DNA from: Pyrenochaeta sp. MPI-SDFR-AT-0127
Lineage: Eukaryota > Ascomycota > Dothideomycetes > Pleosporales > Cucurbitariaceae
Assembly: GCA_020747015.1 (NCBI GenBank)
Contig: JAGTJM010000063.1
Coordinates: 1 to 64,000, forward strand
DNA: 64,000 bases
Reading direction: 5' to 3'
The notes beneath the pieces are model-generated. The model did no database searches. It was not told the origin of the DNA and saw nothing but the letters and a program-made list of their open reading frames with translations. Positions 1 to 11,058 of the stretch are shown here, one piece after another (the first letter of the stretch is position 1; the number at the start of each line of letters is the position of its first letter). Made by a program: the position numbers and the translations under genes.

Positions 1-1810
1 CACACAACGAAGATCGAGCGACTTGCCGACGCGCAGGATGCCAATGCTCGCGAACACGACCTCTCCTTCTTCCAGGCTTTGAGGCTGTACCCTAAAGGCG
101 TTTTATGGAGCATCATTCTCTCTACTACAGTCGTCATGGAGGGCTACGATACAAAGCTGATTGGCACTTTTTTCGCACAGCCGGCTTTTCAGAAAGCGTT
201 TGGACATCAGGTCAAGCCTGGATCATATCAAGTGTCAGCGCCGTGGCAGACGGCGTTGGCTAATGGTTCAGCTGTTGGTCAGATTCTAGGACTTCTCCTG
301 GCCGGATCCCTGAGTGAGCGATATGGTTTTCGAAAAACGCTAATTGCAGGCCTGGTCATTATAACGGGTCTCATCTTCATGTCATTCTTTGCTCCAAACA
401 TCATCGTGCTTGAGATTGGCCAGACACTGATCGGTATGGGTCATTTCCCCTGTCGTTGTCGCTTGCTGTCTCTCATACAAGCTCTAGGTATACCACTGGG
501 ACTGTTCCAGACAACACCTGTCATCTATGCCCTCGAGATATCGCCCATGTGCCTCCGCGCGTATTTGACGAATTATGTCAATTTCTGTTGGGTGAGTATA
601 GATATTGAACTCTTGAGTAATGTCAAGCCAGACTGACATCACAAAGGCTTTTGGTCAAATCATATGCATAGGAACCCTTCGTGGAACGTTGCATATAGAA
701 GGCCACTGGTCGTATCGGATCGGATTCGCCGTACAGTGAGTCTCCCAGAATCACCCGTCTGCTAATGTTCTGCATACTAAGCTGTTGCATAGGTGGTTTT
801 GGCCTGTTCTCCTAATTCCACTCATCACCCTCGCCCCAGAATCACCGTGGTGGCTCGTTCGAAAGGGCAGATTAGAAGAAGCAAAGGCTGTGGTCCAAAG
901 CCTCACTTCTCCCGAGAACGTAGACTTTGATGTCGAAAAGAACGTTGCGTTGATGGTCGTGACAACAGAGCATGAGCGAGCAATTGATGCCGAGACATCC
1001 TACAAGGCTTGCTTTAAGGGCCTCAATCTGCGTAGAACCCTTGTTGTCATTGGGATCTACTGCATTCAGGTCCTCAATGGTAATTCTCTACGTGGCTACT
1101 CGACCTATTTCTTAACCCAGGCTGGTTTACCTACCACTCAAGCATTCAACATGGCCATTATAGGATATGCTATTGCGATTGTGGGTGGCTTTTTCTCTGT
1201 AAGTTACTGCCAGGCTCTCGCACATGGTTTGATTTTTCGCTTGTATGGTAGTACGCTAACTGACGACTTAACGCAGTGGGTCCTACTGCCACTATTCGGT
1301 AGACGTTCTATCTACAATTGTAGTCTCGCCATGATGCTCGTCATCATGATCATAATCGGCGCCCTTGGGTTCCCTCAAGCCGAAACAAAGAAACCCGGTT
1401 ACGCCTGGGCCATAGGTTCCATCCTGATAGTCTCTTCATTTCTCTACAATTGCTCGATCGGACCTCTTACCAACACCCTCTGCTCCGAAATCCCTTCGGC
1501 ACTCCTTCGCAGCAAGTCTATCGTTCTGGCGCGCAGCGTATATGTCGTTGGTACTATCATTGCTAACGTGCTTACGCCATACCAATTAAACCCCACAGCC
1601 TGGCATTGGGGCGCAAAGACAGGCTTATTCTGGGCCGGTGGCTGCATCATCTCGCTAGTTTTTGCTTACTTTTGCCTGCCAGAGACTAAAAATAGGACGA
1701 CTGCTGAGATAGATATCCTGTTTGAGAAGAAAACTTCTGCACGTAAGTTTGCGAAGACACCTGTGGACTTGATGGAAGAGATTGGCAACGGGACGGTCAA
1801 AGGGGCCTGA
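1..1810 (+). CDS. MFS sugar (alpha-glucoside-type) transporter, 5' truncated
   Basis: Plasma-membrane sugar:H+ symporter of the fungal MAL/hexose type, by family resemblance. The frame is open from base 1, so the N-terminus lies outside the window. Proposed exons are 1-433, 488-591, 647-735, 793-1198 and 1277-1810, giving 521 visible residues. Signs of the family are a membrane segment ending in MEGYDTKLIG, the loop motif GSLSERYGFRKT, the LIGIPLG/FQTTP region restored when the 434-487 intron is removed, the LPLFGRR loop after the 1199-1276 intron, and the terminal CLPETKNRTTAEID motif. Two introns (434-487 and 1199-1276) are multiples of three without stops, so unspliced RNA would still read through. 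The gene is convergent with the Zn2Cys6 regulator. Substrate cannot be told from sequence. Confidence 0.88.
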
Positions 1811-2023
1811 CAAAGTCATGACAGGGTTTTTCTTCGAACTGCTGAGGCTGTGTACTCATGATCAAGTTGGTACCCCCGTCAGAAGCAAGCTTTCTTTCTC
1901 TAGCGCAAAAGTATGATGCAGTCAGAATGTCCACTCTTTCTATGTCCGCACTTGCTTTCTTTCTCCCGCATCAACGTTAGCATCAAATTCACCTGTAAGT
2001 CAACCATTGCTGCCAAACTTTTT

Positions 2024-2039
2024 TAGAGCCGTGGCTCTA
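2024..2039. repeat. Short perfect inverted repeat beside a TATATAAG box
   Basis: Seven-base arms (TAGAGCC and GGCTCTA) are separated by two bases and followed at 2041-2048 by TATATAAG. The site lies in the 308-base spacer between the 3' ends of the transporter and the convergent regulator, where no promoter is expected. It could be a 3'-end hairpin or chance. Nothing else is seen in 1811-2118. Confidence 0.35.
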
Positions 2040-2118
2040 TTATATAAGGCATTATCGTCATCATAATTTCTCATAACCATAAACCTCAACAACATTGTGC
2101 TCTAAAGCCATCGAGGTC

Positions 2119-3909
2119 CTACATAAAAGGAGGTGGTACACCAAAATACCAAATAGCGAAGTACTTTGATGTGATACGTCTACCCTTGAGCAATTGCGCA
2201 TCCGAGAGTGCCTTGCCAAATGACGCGAAAAAGCCGCTCCTACAGATAGGATTTTGTATCGTTTCTAGTCTGTTCACAGCCCAGTGTGTCTTCTCACGAT
2301 CCATACATTCGATGGCATATAGAAGCAGCGGACGAAGATATCCAGGATTTAGCTTCCCCCCATCGTATGCATCATAATCACCGTCAACAATCTCACGCAG
2401 AACGCACATCGCGTTTTTAGCATCGAATGACTCCGACAGGGGATCACCGAGTACGCGGTTCATTTCTATGAATTCAGAATGATAGGCGGCTGCACAGATA
2501 CCAATGAGAGTAATTATGGGTCTGGCAATTTGAGGCGCAAGGTAACAGCGGAGGTCCTCTGGTTTCTGCTGCTGAATAGGGGTTCGATTATCCCAGAGGG
2601 TATGGAGGCGTGATTTGTTGTAGGCTATTTGCTGGACTACTTCTTCTTGGTCTGCGCCTGTGGCACGGGATCGGTGGTAATGTGTTAATCTGGCGAGATC
2701 CGCGGAGATCATTTGTAGCTGAAAATAAAACTCGAGTATGGGGGTGCTTAATGTCTCGAGCAGATGATAGGGTGCGTCCGAGGGCTGACTAGAGGCGGGC
2801 TTGAGGTTCGGGATTTTACCATCAAAGCTCGGGAAAAGTGTGAAAATACCCTCTGGTACAAGCCCTGTTCCCCCTCCACGCGTTGTTGCGACTTGGAGTA
2901 ACCTCAGCCATGCGGTGAGCCTTAGTGATAGGCCACAATGAGCTTCTTCGTTCAGCGTCCACTCCTCCAGCCTCTGAACAAATAACGCACATGGCCCAAC
3001 AAGTACCGGGTCGGAGTCATAATGTATAAAATTGAACAAAGAAAGGAGAAACACTGTTGCTAAAATGGTTTTGAAACTGGCAGTTTCATCAATTAAAAGC
3101 CTTTCATAGGCGCTCTTTGCAGAGTGGTAGAGAGATTGTGCCCTGGATAAAGGTAGGCCATGGAGTTGTCCTCTATACAATGCGGAAAGTGCTATAGTGG
3201 CTAAAGCAATGGCTGAAGTAGAGGTCCCTAGGTCCACTATTTCAAGCTTGGCACGTCGCCAGTTGATGCTATCATAAGGTGTAATGATGGGAAAGTCAAC
3301 TTCGTCGACAAAAAACGTAATCCACGGCTTCCAGGGGATCTCACCAGCGGCCAAGATGTCCATTGTGGTAGTCAATTTGATATCGCGAGATATCAAGGCA
3401 GACGGAGACGAATTCTCGACCTCAAAATCCTCAATGGTGAAGGAGCCGCCGTTCTGGTGTTGGTGGGCGCTCTCTACACGCGCGATGATGTCGACGGCCG
3501 GACTAGATGGAGCCTGGGAGTGGTCGCGTGCAGGCACAACAGATAGAAGCTCTGTGTGACCAAACTGAGAAGACCCCACTAAAGCGTTGCTATGCTCAGA
3601 ATTCGGCGAGTTGTCGAAAGGTTGAGTAGTAGAGCTTGTTTCTGATCCTTGTCTGGAGTCGTTTGCGGCAAGCGAATGCACTGGCAAGACCTCCACCGGC
3701 CTTGATTCGTTTGGTACAGGTCTCCTGTTTTTCCAAGGCCTGTAAACACATTGCCTCTTTCCCTTTGTACAGTTGTTGCATATTGGCTGCAGTTCATCGC
3801 ATCGAACTTTCCTAGTGCGGCACGTTATACAGCCAGTCCTAACTCGACCTCGATAGCCATGATTGTGTGCTCGATTTGACAATGACGCTTGCGCTCTAAC
3901 ATCGCTCAT
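2119..3909 (-). CDS. Zn(II)2Cys6 transcription factor
   Basis: Fungal binuclear-zinc-cluster DNA-binding regulator of 596 residues, uninterrupted by introns. The zinc cluster is CX2CX6CX6CX2CX6C with cysteines at 27, 30, 37, 44, 47 and 54, followed by a basic stretch. A Ser/Pro-rich linker runs to about residue 175. The remainder (about 190-596) is alpha-helical and resembles the fungal-specific domain of ARCA/UGA3-like regulators. It is convergent with the MFS transporter and divergent from the IMPase gene, sharing a 595-base spacer with the latter. That arrangement suggests, but does not prove, that it controls one or both neighbours. The start chosen is the first ATG, 26 residues before the first zinc cysteine, which is usual for the family. 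Confidence 0.9.
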   Translation of the reverse strand: MSDVRAQASLSNRAHNHGYRGRVRTGCITCRTRKVRCDELQPICNNCTKGKRQCVYRPWKNRRPVPNESRPVEVLPVHSLAANDSRQGSETSSTTQPFDNSPNSEHSNALVGSSQFGHTELLSVVPARDHSQAPSSPAVDIIARVESAHQHQNGGSFTIEDFEVENSSPSALISRDIKLTTTMDILAAGEIPWKPWITFFVDEVDFPIITPYDSINWRRAKLEIVDLGTSTSAIALATIALSALYRGQLHGLPLSRAQSLYHSAKSAYERLLIDETASFKTILATVFLLSLFNFIHYDSDPVLVGPCALFVQRLEEWTLNEEAHCGLSLRLTAWLRLLQVATTRGGGTGLVPEGIFTLFPSFDGKIPNLKPASSQPSDAPYHLLETLSTPILEFYFQLQMISADLARLTHYHRSRATGADQEEVVQQIAYNKSRLHTLWDNRTPIQQQKPEDLRCYLAPQIARPIITLIGICAAAYHSEFIEMNRVLGDPLSESFDAKNAMCVLREIVDGDYDAYDGGKLNPGYLRPLLLYAIECMDREKTHWAVNRLETIQNPICRSGFFASFGKALSDAQLLKGRRITSKYFAIWYFGVPPPFM

Positions 3910-4059
3910 GGTGGCTCCGCAATCAAAGTATCAGACTCGGGTATCGATGATGCCCCAGTAAAGAAGGGATCGGGGAGGAGAACCTCGGCAGCTGCACATG
4001 GGGTGCTGCAGTAATGCAGGTCCTTTGGTTAGCCGAGCACGTGGTTAGCTTGATTAGTT

Positions 4060-4078
4060 CGGTTGGTTTACATATCCG
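4060..4078. promoter_or_regulatory. Possible zinc-cluster site, CGG-N13-CCG
   Basis: An inverted CGG...CCG pair with 13 bases between lies midway in the spacer (3910-4504) between the divergent Zn2Cys6 gene and the IMPase gene. Zinc-cluster proteins commonly bind paired CGG triplets with protein-specific spacing. A CCAAT motif lies just downstream near 4093. The match is short and could be chance. Confidence 0.25.
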
Positions 4079-4504
4079 GCCCGATTGCTATGGCCAATTA
4101 ACTAGATGTTTCCTTATCTGCAAGCGAGTCTTATCTCGAGCCGAGATGTACATTTCTTAGTGGAGCAAGAAATGTGTACCAATTTAGCCACTTGGAACAC
4201 AATCATCAGGAAAAGAACGGAAATTCTTGAGGATCTTGTTTCATTCGGCATCATAGGGCCTTTTCAAGTGCTAGGATGGATCTTGCTTTTACTTTCAATG
4301 TGCCACCAATAAATCCAATCGTACAGCGGGCTTCTCAATGGCCTGGGCTAATGTAATTGTGTACAACACAGTAGGCAGTCGTTGACCAAGTGTCGAAAAT
4401 TATTCATGTATAAAGGGTTCAATTCACTTCTGATTTCCGAAAGGAAGTATGTAGACATCGGTCTATTTGACATTGCCTCGATACTCCCTGTAGAGCCCTC
4501 AACC

Positions 4505-5436
4505 ATGGCAGAGATGAATCTTAACGAAATCCGCAAACGCCTCGAACACATCTCTTGGGAAGCAGGCGCCATGATCCTTGCCGCTGAACCTTCCTCTCTA
4601 CAGATTACATCTAAGAAAAACAGTTTGTCGCTGCTATTGATTTTCAAAATGACATCTAACAATGCACAGCAGCGGATATCGTAACGCAGACGGACCAAGC
4701 CGTGGAATCCTTCATTTCGAGCCGTCTCACGAAACTCTTTCCCACCTTTTCCTTCATCGGGGAGGAGTCTTACAAAGCCGGTATTAAACTGACAACTGAA
4801 CCGACGTTCATTGTAGATCCCATTGACGGGACTTCAAACTTCGTGCACGGATTCCCCGAAGTATGCGTCTCAATCGGGTTGGTGATCGAGAAGCAGCCCA
4901 TGGTTGGTGTAGTCTACAACCCGTTTCGGAAAGAGTTGTGGAGCGCAGCAAAAGGCCATGGGGCTTTCTATCGTCGTGCAGATGAGGAGGCGCGCAGACT
5001 TCCACTTATTGCGACGCCACTTCGTGGCCTACGCCCTGCGTGTATTGGAATTGAATGGGGCAGTGATAGAGAAGGGCCAAACTTTGAGCTGAACCTGAAG
5101 GTGTTTACGAAACTTGCACGGACAACGTCGACCGCTGGGCAGTTTGTGAATTCGCTGCGGTGCACTGGATCAGCTGCTCTTGCTATATGTAGGGTTGCTG
5201 CTGGTCAGCAGGATGCTTTTTGGGAATGCGGGTGCTGGGCTTGGGATGTGGCTGCTGCATGGTGCATCCTGACAGAAACTGGGGGTATCATGGCTGATGG
5301 CCACCCTGGCGAATGGAATCCTCACATTGAAAACCGGCGATACCTCGCTGTGAGGCCGGCCGTTGAAGGACAGCGAGAGTTTGTAGAACAATTTTGGGCA
5401 GTGATTGGAAATGATAGGTCTACTTATGGATCCTAG
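4505..5436 (+). CDS. Inositol monophosphatase family protein (QutG/IMPase-like)
   Basis: Metal-dependent phosphatase of the IMPase fold. It would dephosphorylate inositol monophosphate or a related small phosphate ester in the cytosol. Exons 4505-4622 and 4670-5436 (47-base intron) encode 294 residues, the usual family size. Metal- and substrate-binding motifs are present in order: GEES near residue 70, DPIDGTSNFVHG at 89-100, and WDVAAAWCILTETGG near the C-terminus. The start at 4505 was chosen because it opens the typical helix just before the conserved EAG region; an ATG nine bases on is an alternative. In fungi, members of this family also occur in quinate clusters (qutG). The neighbouring transporter and regulator make a catabolic role possible, but the transporter looks sugar-type. 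Divergent from the Zn2Cys6 gene. Confidence 0.9.
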
Positions 5437-5664
5437 CGTCATATCAATCGATCGCCATCTCAAACAAGCCCATTCAAAACTATGCTCTATCCGTTCACGG
5501 TTCCCACTCCTCCTTACCGTCTGTGGCTATCCTTTTTCTCTTCTTATTTCCTAGTCTCATGCTATTTTGCGTAGGGCCATAAATACTATTACATCTAATA
5601 ATAGGCTAACTAAGTAGTAACGCTAATCTGTTAACATGGTTGGAGCCTCTAATGGCTGTTGTTC

Positions 5665-6020
5665 TCAGCGGCACATCCAACCTATTTTGAAGGGCATTAT
5701 GACTGCAAGGACACTGCAGATGCAGAGCGCATCTGCACAAAGATGTCGATCTGTTGTTTCCAAACGCAAGCATTGTACAAAGTCATGTACATTAACAGCC
5801 GCGTAAAATATTGAACCACCAACTTCAATCAATCGAGAAATTGAAGATTCTTCCAAATATGCGAGAGCGCTTCAGAGTATGGATTGTCGTCAAGATTTGC
5901 GACTTGCAAATCATACGTTAGCTGAGTATTCCTGCAGTCATAAAATCCAAGGGCATCTCTGATCGGTACTAAAAAGAGTTTTAGTCTATGGTGATTGGGT
6001 TTCGAGGGTTGCTGCTCCAA
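5665..6020 (-). pseudogene. Decayed HET-domain (heterokaryon incompatibility) fragment
   Basis: Two overlapping minus-strand reading frames, 6020-5829 and 5856-5665, are offset by a frameshift. Together they cover the first two conserved blocks of a HET domain. The first frame contains a degraded version of the family's YEALSYxWG block (here SEALSHIWK). The second contains a degraded version of the block that ends in W-V-D-A-x-C-I-N (here CADALCICS), preceded by a VGGS...VNV-like stretch. The tryptophan and terminal asparagine of that block are lost. Nothing resembling the rest of a HET protein follows downstream. I read this as a relic of about 350 bases left between the IMPase and SDR genes. 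The rest of 5437-6170 shows nothing recognisable. Confidence 0.6.
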
Positions 6021-6170
6021 TAAAGATTTCGGATGCCCACCAGTTTACTGCTTACCACCCCCATCCTTTTGAGCATGGTGCATGTCGGAATTCGATATGC
6101 GCCGACTATCCGATCTCACCATACAAGATGATGCGCAATGGAGAAGTCATCTGAAAACAATCGAACAATC

Positions 6171-7063
6171 ATGAAATTGATTATTACAGGAGCAACTGGC
6201 TTCGTTGCCACTGAAGTGTTACGCCAGGCTCTCTTACTACCCTCCATCACATCTGTCGTCGCCGTTGCGCGCAGCTCCGTCTCACCTCCCAAAGATGTAC
6301 CAGCAGCCAACGCAGCAAAACTAAAGAGTGTCGTTGTGCCAGATTATGGAACGTATCCTGAAGACGTACTACAGGAGTTCGTCGGCGCAGATGCTTGTAT
6401 TTGGTGCGTCACAAGGGTTCAGCGCAACCACATGGCGAAATATTGCTGACTGTACTTGCGAGGACGGTTGCTATCACGCCCTCCAAAGCCCGCAACTTGC
6501 CTCCCGAAACAGTGCGCAAAGTCTGTCAGGAATGGACCGTGGCAGGTTTGAAAGCAATACTAGAGGCCAACCCGAGGCCCAAACAGCCTCTTCGATTCTT
6601 GTACATGAGTGGCGCTGCTGCGGCCGACCCAGCGCATCCGCATAGTAAAGACGTCAAGATGTGGATGCCGTCATACATGGTCGAATATTCAAAGATGCGT
6701 GTAAGAGCTCTGATACTCTTTTTCCATCTCAATGCCTCAAGTGCACGTAGTAGCTACTAACGTCTCAATACACAGGGCGAGACAGCAACCCAGATAACAG
6801 GGCTCGCCGCGGAGAGTAAGACGCGCATTGAGGTGTGCGTTGCTAAACCAGGATTTATAACAAGGCAAGGTGGTATTCTGCGCGGAATTTTTGGTATGGC
6901 GTTGTGGTTGACGGGAGCGGTTGATACGATCGATTTGAAGGAGGTTTCAGCCGCAATGCTTCATCAAGTTGTAAGAGGTTTTGAGGGTACGGACGGAAGG
7001 CTCCTGAATGCGGAGATGGCAAAGCTCGGGAGGGAATCGCTGAGTAGCAAAGAAAAGGCATGA
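6171..7063 (+). CDS. NAD(P)-binding Rossmann-fold (NmrA/SDR-like) protein
   Basis: Atypical short-chain-dehydrogenase/NmrA-type nucleotide-binding protein; substrate unknown. Exons 6171-6403, 6463-6700 and 6776-7063 encode 252 residues. The N-terminus MKLIITGATGFVATEVL carries the TGxxGxxG dinucleotide-binding motif. A YMSGAAAA strand and a YSKMRGETATQI stretch (YxxxK-like region) follow, separated by the second intron. That intron has a GCTACTAAC branch point. An upstream in-frame ATG at 6138 would add eleven residues; I prefer 6171 because it places the first strand at the N-terminus as is usual. It follows the IMPase gene on the same strand after the HET relic. Confidence 0.82.
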
Positions 7064-7801
7064 AGATTTATGCGCTTCACCTAGCTGGGAGCGAGATTTG
7101 GACACTAAGACGGTGTTAGTATGTAGTTTGGTTACTGTCATTACAATACACGCTCTCCAAATTTTTACAAATCATATTGTTTGTAGTCCTCTTTCGTAAG
7201 TATCAAAGCCAGTGAGAAGCTTGATTACAGCATTTGCACCCCACACACCACAGCTCTACACCATCGACACGTATTAATACTGACAACTTCTTGTATATAA
7301 ACTTACACATGCCTAGAGGCTAGCGAGGTATCAATAATTTAGGTAGAGGCTTGTTATGTTGCAAGACTGGAAAATGACCGTGTGAGATAAGAGGCTTACT
7401 GCCACCCACCCACCCTGGCGTCGATCAGGTACGGGACACACTAGGCTTGTTTGAAGAATAGCATATATGGACGCCATGATGTTTACGCAATTTTGGTTGG
7501 TGAATGTCCATGCAGTGGTGTTTAAGCTTAGACCTTGGCAATGTGGGGTATGTTGTTGATTTTGTTTGAGCATCACGTGGTTTTACACATCGAGGGTTAC
7601 ATGCAGTCACGATACAAAGAAGGCGGTAAGTTGAAGTTTTTAACAGTTGTATTATGTATTGTTACACATCGTAATGAAGCACACCGTATTGGAGGCTTTC
7701 TTATGTCAAATCATGTCCATCATCAATGGATTGAAGCAGTCAATCTAAACCGTCAAGATTAAATCCGTTACTCCTTGACCACCAGTCGCTAAACGATACG
7801 C
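7064..7801. other. Intergenic, no gene recognised
   Basis: This 738-base stretch lies between the 3' ends of the SDR gene and the minus-strand DUF1761 gene. It is AT-leaning and holds only short frames without family resemblance. It probably contains both 3' untranslated regions. Confidence 0.6.
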
Positions 7802-8445
7802 TTAGTCGAAGGGGTTGGTGCGGGTTCCCCAGTATGTGAGGAACAAGCTGAGGCCGACAGTCTCGAGGACACGGGCAACAGCGCCAACAGCAATGGTGTC
7901 GAGGGGACGCTTCTCAGTGAGGACCTGGGAGACGATCTAGGTCATGTTAGTATCTGTTCATGCCATTGAGTTGATATTAGATTGACATACTGAAGGAGCA
8001 GCGGAAGCGAAGAAGATCAAAGAGCCGAGGTAAGCAGCGCCCTTGTAGGTAAGGGTACCAGTAGCGTTGATGAGAGCACCGACACCGTAGGCCTGGACGG
8101 CCGAGCCGACGATTGAGCTTCCCCACGAGGCAGCGGCGGTGGCAGCCTCCTTGGTGTGGAAGTACTCCTCCTTGGAGTTGGCCTGCTGTGCGCGGCGGTA
8201 TGCGTCACCGAAGACGGGGCCGAGGACAGCTAGGGAGACAGCGTGGTTAAAGGCCGTGCCGAGAGCGATGGCAGAGGGCTTAACGGGAGGGAGGTCTGTA
8301 GTGATGGAGATTAGCCATTGATCGTTGCTTCGATGCCACAACTGCAAAACACGCTGCAATTGCGTAATTCGACAGCACAAGACCGCAGGGAGGGGGCGCC
8401 CCCCGCTGTAAACATGGGGAGTAACATACAGTGAAGAGAGGCCAT
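7802..8445 (-). CDS. DUF1761-like fungal membrane protein
   Basis: Small integral membrane protein of unknown function. Exons on the minus strand are 8445-8430, 8295-7991 and 7936-7802, giving 151 residues. The 16-base first exon encodes only MASLH plus one base and was placed by splice signals (GTATGT and CTACAG) and frame. Four hydrophobic segments are visible: around the FNHAVSLAVLGPVFG stretch, the SSIVGSAVQAYGVGALI stretch, the YLGSLIFFASAAPS stretch, and the C-terminal ARVLETVGLSLFLTYWG stretch. This layout matches my recollection of the fungal family DUF1761. It is divergent from the Dabb gene. The tiny first exon is the least certain part. Confidence 0.75.
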
Positions 8446-9096
8446 TGTGATGGAGAGATGTGATTGAGATGGATGTGAGGGTGTGAATTGGTCAAAGTCG
8501 GATAGCAGGCAGGTGGTTGATGGTGGCAGGAGACGAGGAATTCACGATGCTTTTGTACTCGCCAGCCGCCGCGACGGCTTGCACCTGACACTTTGTGACG
8601 TCAGGGAAATCGTGCCAAGCTGTCCACCAATCGCGCAAGAATACCGACTCCAGCCATCTCGATGCGGGCAAGTCGAGCGCGCTTGTTCAGGCTCTGCCTT
8701 GGAGTCGGTCTGGACAGTGCGGGCGCCATTGTTTGGGCCATGATGAAATTGTGGTGCAGGTCATGCGTTTCGACGTGATTCTGCACCGCGGGTCCCAGCG
8801 ATGTTCAGGTACGTCACCGATCGAGAAGCAGCTTGAGCTCGGGCCACGGTGTTCGCGACTGCAATTCCGGCTGTTTGTACCTGATGGGCTAGCGCTCACA
8901 TCCCCCTCACGTGTAACCAAAGAGTACAGCTTTCGCTTCTGCGCGCAATGGCGGCGACAATGCTGTCACGCAGCCTTGTCATCTCCGTGTCGCGACTCTT
9001 ACGCCTTGTCACGCTATCTTTGACTGACGTTGTCGCGCGCAATTGACGTGGTCCGAACACTCTCTCACGTACTCGTTGCAGCTGCACGCGACCGGC
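8446..9096. promoter_or_regulatory. Divergent promoter region, DUF1761 / Dabb genes
   Basis: A 651-base GC-rich spacer between two genes transcribed away from each other. It holds a CGTCA (CRE-like) element near 8598 and several CG-rich blocks, but no motif I would assign to a named factor. No coding frame here resembles a known protein. Confidence 0.4.
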
Positions 9097-9677
9097 ATGA
9101 TGATACCCAAGAAGGCCTTTGGGCTGTTACTATTTGTCGTCCTTGCTTTTGGCCTTCTACTCTTCTCCCGAACTGTGGGGCAGTCGCTTGCTGGGTACTT
9201 TTTTGGGCCATACGGGCCCATCATACCTTATACTACGCATATCGTCTTGTTCCAGTTCAAGGATGGCACAAGCCCATTTGCCATCAAGGAGGTATGTGGA
9301 GCATGACATAATGAGTGTCTAAACGCTAAGACTGTGCAAAAGATCACGTCGAAATTTTTTGGCCTTAAGAAAGCCTGTGTTCATCCTAGTACAAGGAGAC
9401 CGTACATACTGTCGATATCGGGTGGGAAAGACATTTCCATTGAGAATCTGCAGGTACGGCATACACCGCCATAGACACTCATGGCTAATGCACTGATCCT
9501 CTTTACTAGAACGGCATTAGTCACGCCTTTGTGTTGCAATTCTTGTCAAATGAGGATCGAGACTACTACGTGAACGAAGATCCAGTTCACCAGGCTTTCA
9601 AGGAAGCAGCGGCGACCGTGGTGGAAAAAGCCCTAGTCGTTGATTATCAAGACGGCGTGTTTACCAAAGCAGAGTAA
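9097..9677 (+). CDS. Stress-responsive A/B-barrel (Dabb) domain protein with membrane anchor
   Basis: Small Dabb-domain protein; members form dimeric alpha/beta barrels and their substrates are mostly unknown. Exons 9097-9291, 9343-9453 and 9510-9677 encode 157 residues. Residues about 7-25 form a hydrophobic N-terminal segment (GLLLFVVLAFGLLLF), so the barrel is probably anchored or secreted. The domain starts at THIVLFQFKDG and continues through the conserved HAFVLQFLSNEDRDYYV stretch and the HQAFKE helix to a C-terminal VVDYQDG strand. All introns carry normal GT/AG ends. Start is the first of two adjacent ATGs. Divergent from the DUF1761 gene and convergent with the BTB gene. Confidence 0.85.
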
Positions 9678-9978
9678 TTTCAAAGGGATACCATGTAATG
9701 TGATGAGTAGCAGTTAGCTCAATCAGAGTCAGCATATAGCGCCATGAATTTCAGAGGCCAATGCCTTGCTAGCAAGGCGCCACGAATGTGAATATGTTAA
9801 GACTCTGTCATTGGATTCATGTATGTCCTCAGCAATGCAAGATGCCGAGATTTTATTGTAAGCCCTTCATGCCCAATAAACCCAAGTTTGTCCTGTAACC
9901 ACCTTCTTGCCGAAATCCTACCAACTTCATGTCTTGAACTGCCAATCCGCAAACTGGCAACAGGCTAAATCATTCAAC

Positions 9979-10761
9979 TCAACCCCAACTTGTTCTACTG
10001 CAGTCATGTTGTTCTCTGCCAGTCTTATGCTCATGATACTTGCAGACAAAGATACCTGCCTCGGGATATTGGGGCCCCCCGCAGGCAACGGTGCTGTACT
10101 GGCTCAGAACCTTGAAAAGGAAAGGTTTGGGAAATTCCGCATCCCGAAGAGCATCCCACTGTTCCATGTCTCCCCAGAAGCAGTACATGTCGACGAGGAA
10201 CCGGCATAGCCCTGACTTTTCATCGAGTTGGGAGAATGCAAACTCGACGTGCTCAGGTTCAGGGAGGTTGGTGGGCTCGGTGGACCTGTGCACATGATCG
10301 AATAGCTCATTCGTGGCTGCAATTTTTAGCTGAGGGATGCTGTACTTGTCGCATAGGACGTAAAGATGGATAAGGCTGCCGGTCTTCATTTCACCATCGT
10401 CCGTGGGGGAGCTCCATTGCTCGTGAAATTCTGTCGCGTCGTCTTCGTCGGGCAAACGCTGATTGTAAAGCCAATGGACGAAATACTCGAATGTCTTCGG
10501 ACACTCTTCAGGAAGCGTAACAGTATGCTCCTCGGCTTCCTTGAAGTTGCCGCTCAATGCGGCGCGGAAGAAGGGAGAATAGTGCGTCAGAAGGTCCTTA
10601 TGGATATGAAAGCGATCTTTCTGTGGACCAACAAGGACCGTCGCAATGGACGCGTTTTTAGCTCTAGCTATTGTCAATGCGTTGGCAGTTGGTAATTTTG
10701 TTAGAACATATGCTTACGATATGCGAGGTTTAGCACTGTGCTGCGTGATTTTCGATTCCAT
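9979..10761 (-). CDS. BTB/POZ domain protein
   Basis: Protein-interaction protein, of the type that often links substrates to cullin-3 or acts in transcription; partner unknown. Proposed exons are 10761-10718 and 10663-9979 (54-base intron with a TTCTAAC branch point), giving 242 residues. The BTB core covers about residues 20-125, with the strand FHIHKDLLTHYSPFFRAALS, then TVTLPEECPKTFEYFVHWLY and a helix containing LIHLYVLCDKYSIPQLK. The C-terminal half is a helical region without named motif. Beginning instead at an internal ATG would lose the first fifteen residues. Fungal genomes carry many short BTB proteins of this form. Confidence 0.82.
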
Positions 10762-11058
10762 TGTGAGTATTGTCAAAGGTGGAAGTCGTAAGTTAAATTA
10801 CGGTTGCTGAGGATTTTGTAGTCTAAGTCTGATCGTTGCATCGATAATAAAATATAAAGGTCTAGGGGGATGGGCGGAGCTTTCACCTCCAAACTTCGAG
10901 AGTGGAAAGAGCAGCTTTCACCGCCGACCGTGAAGTCAGATTAGCCTGGTAGATGGAATAATTTGGTACCACTGGAATGACTCAAGGTAGAATTGAAATC
11001 CGGGTGCATGGCTTTGAAGCTGTTGAACAATGGTATTGTACATATTTACACACTGATC

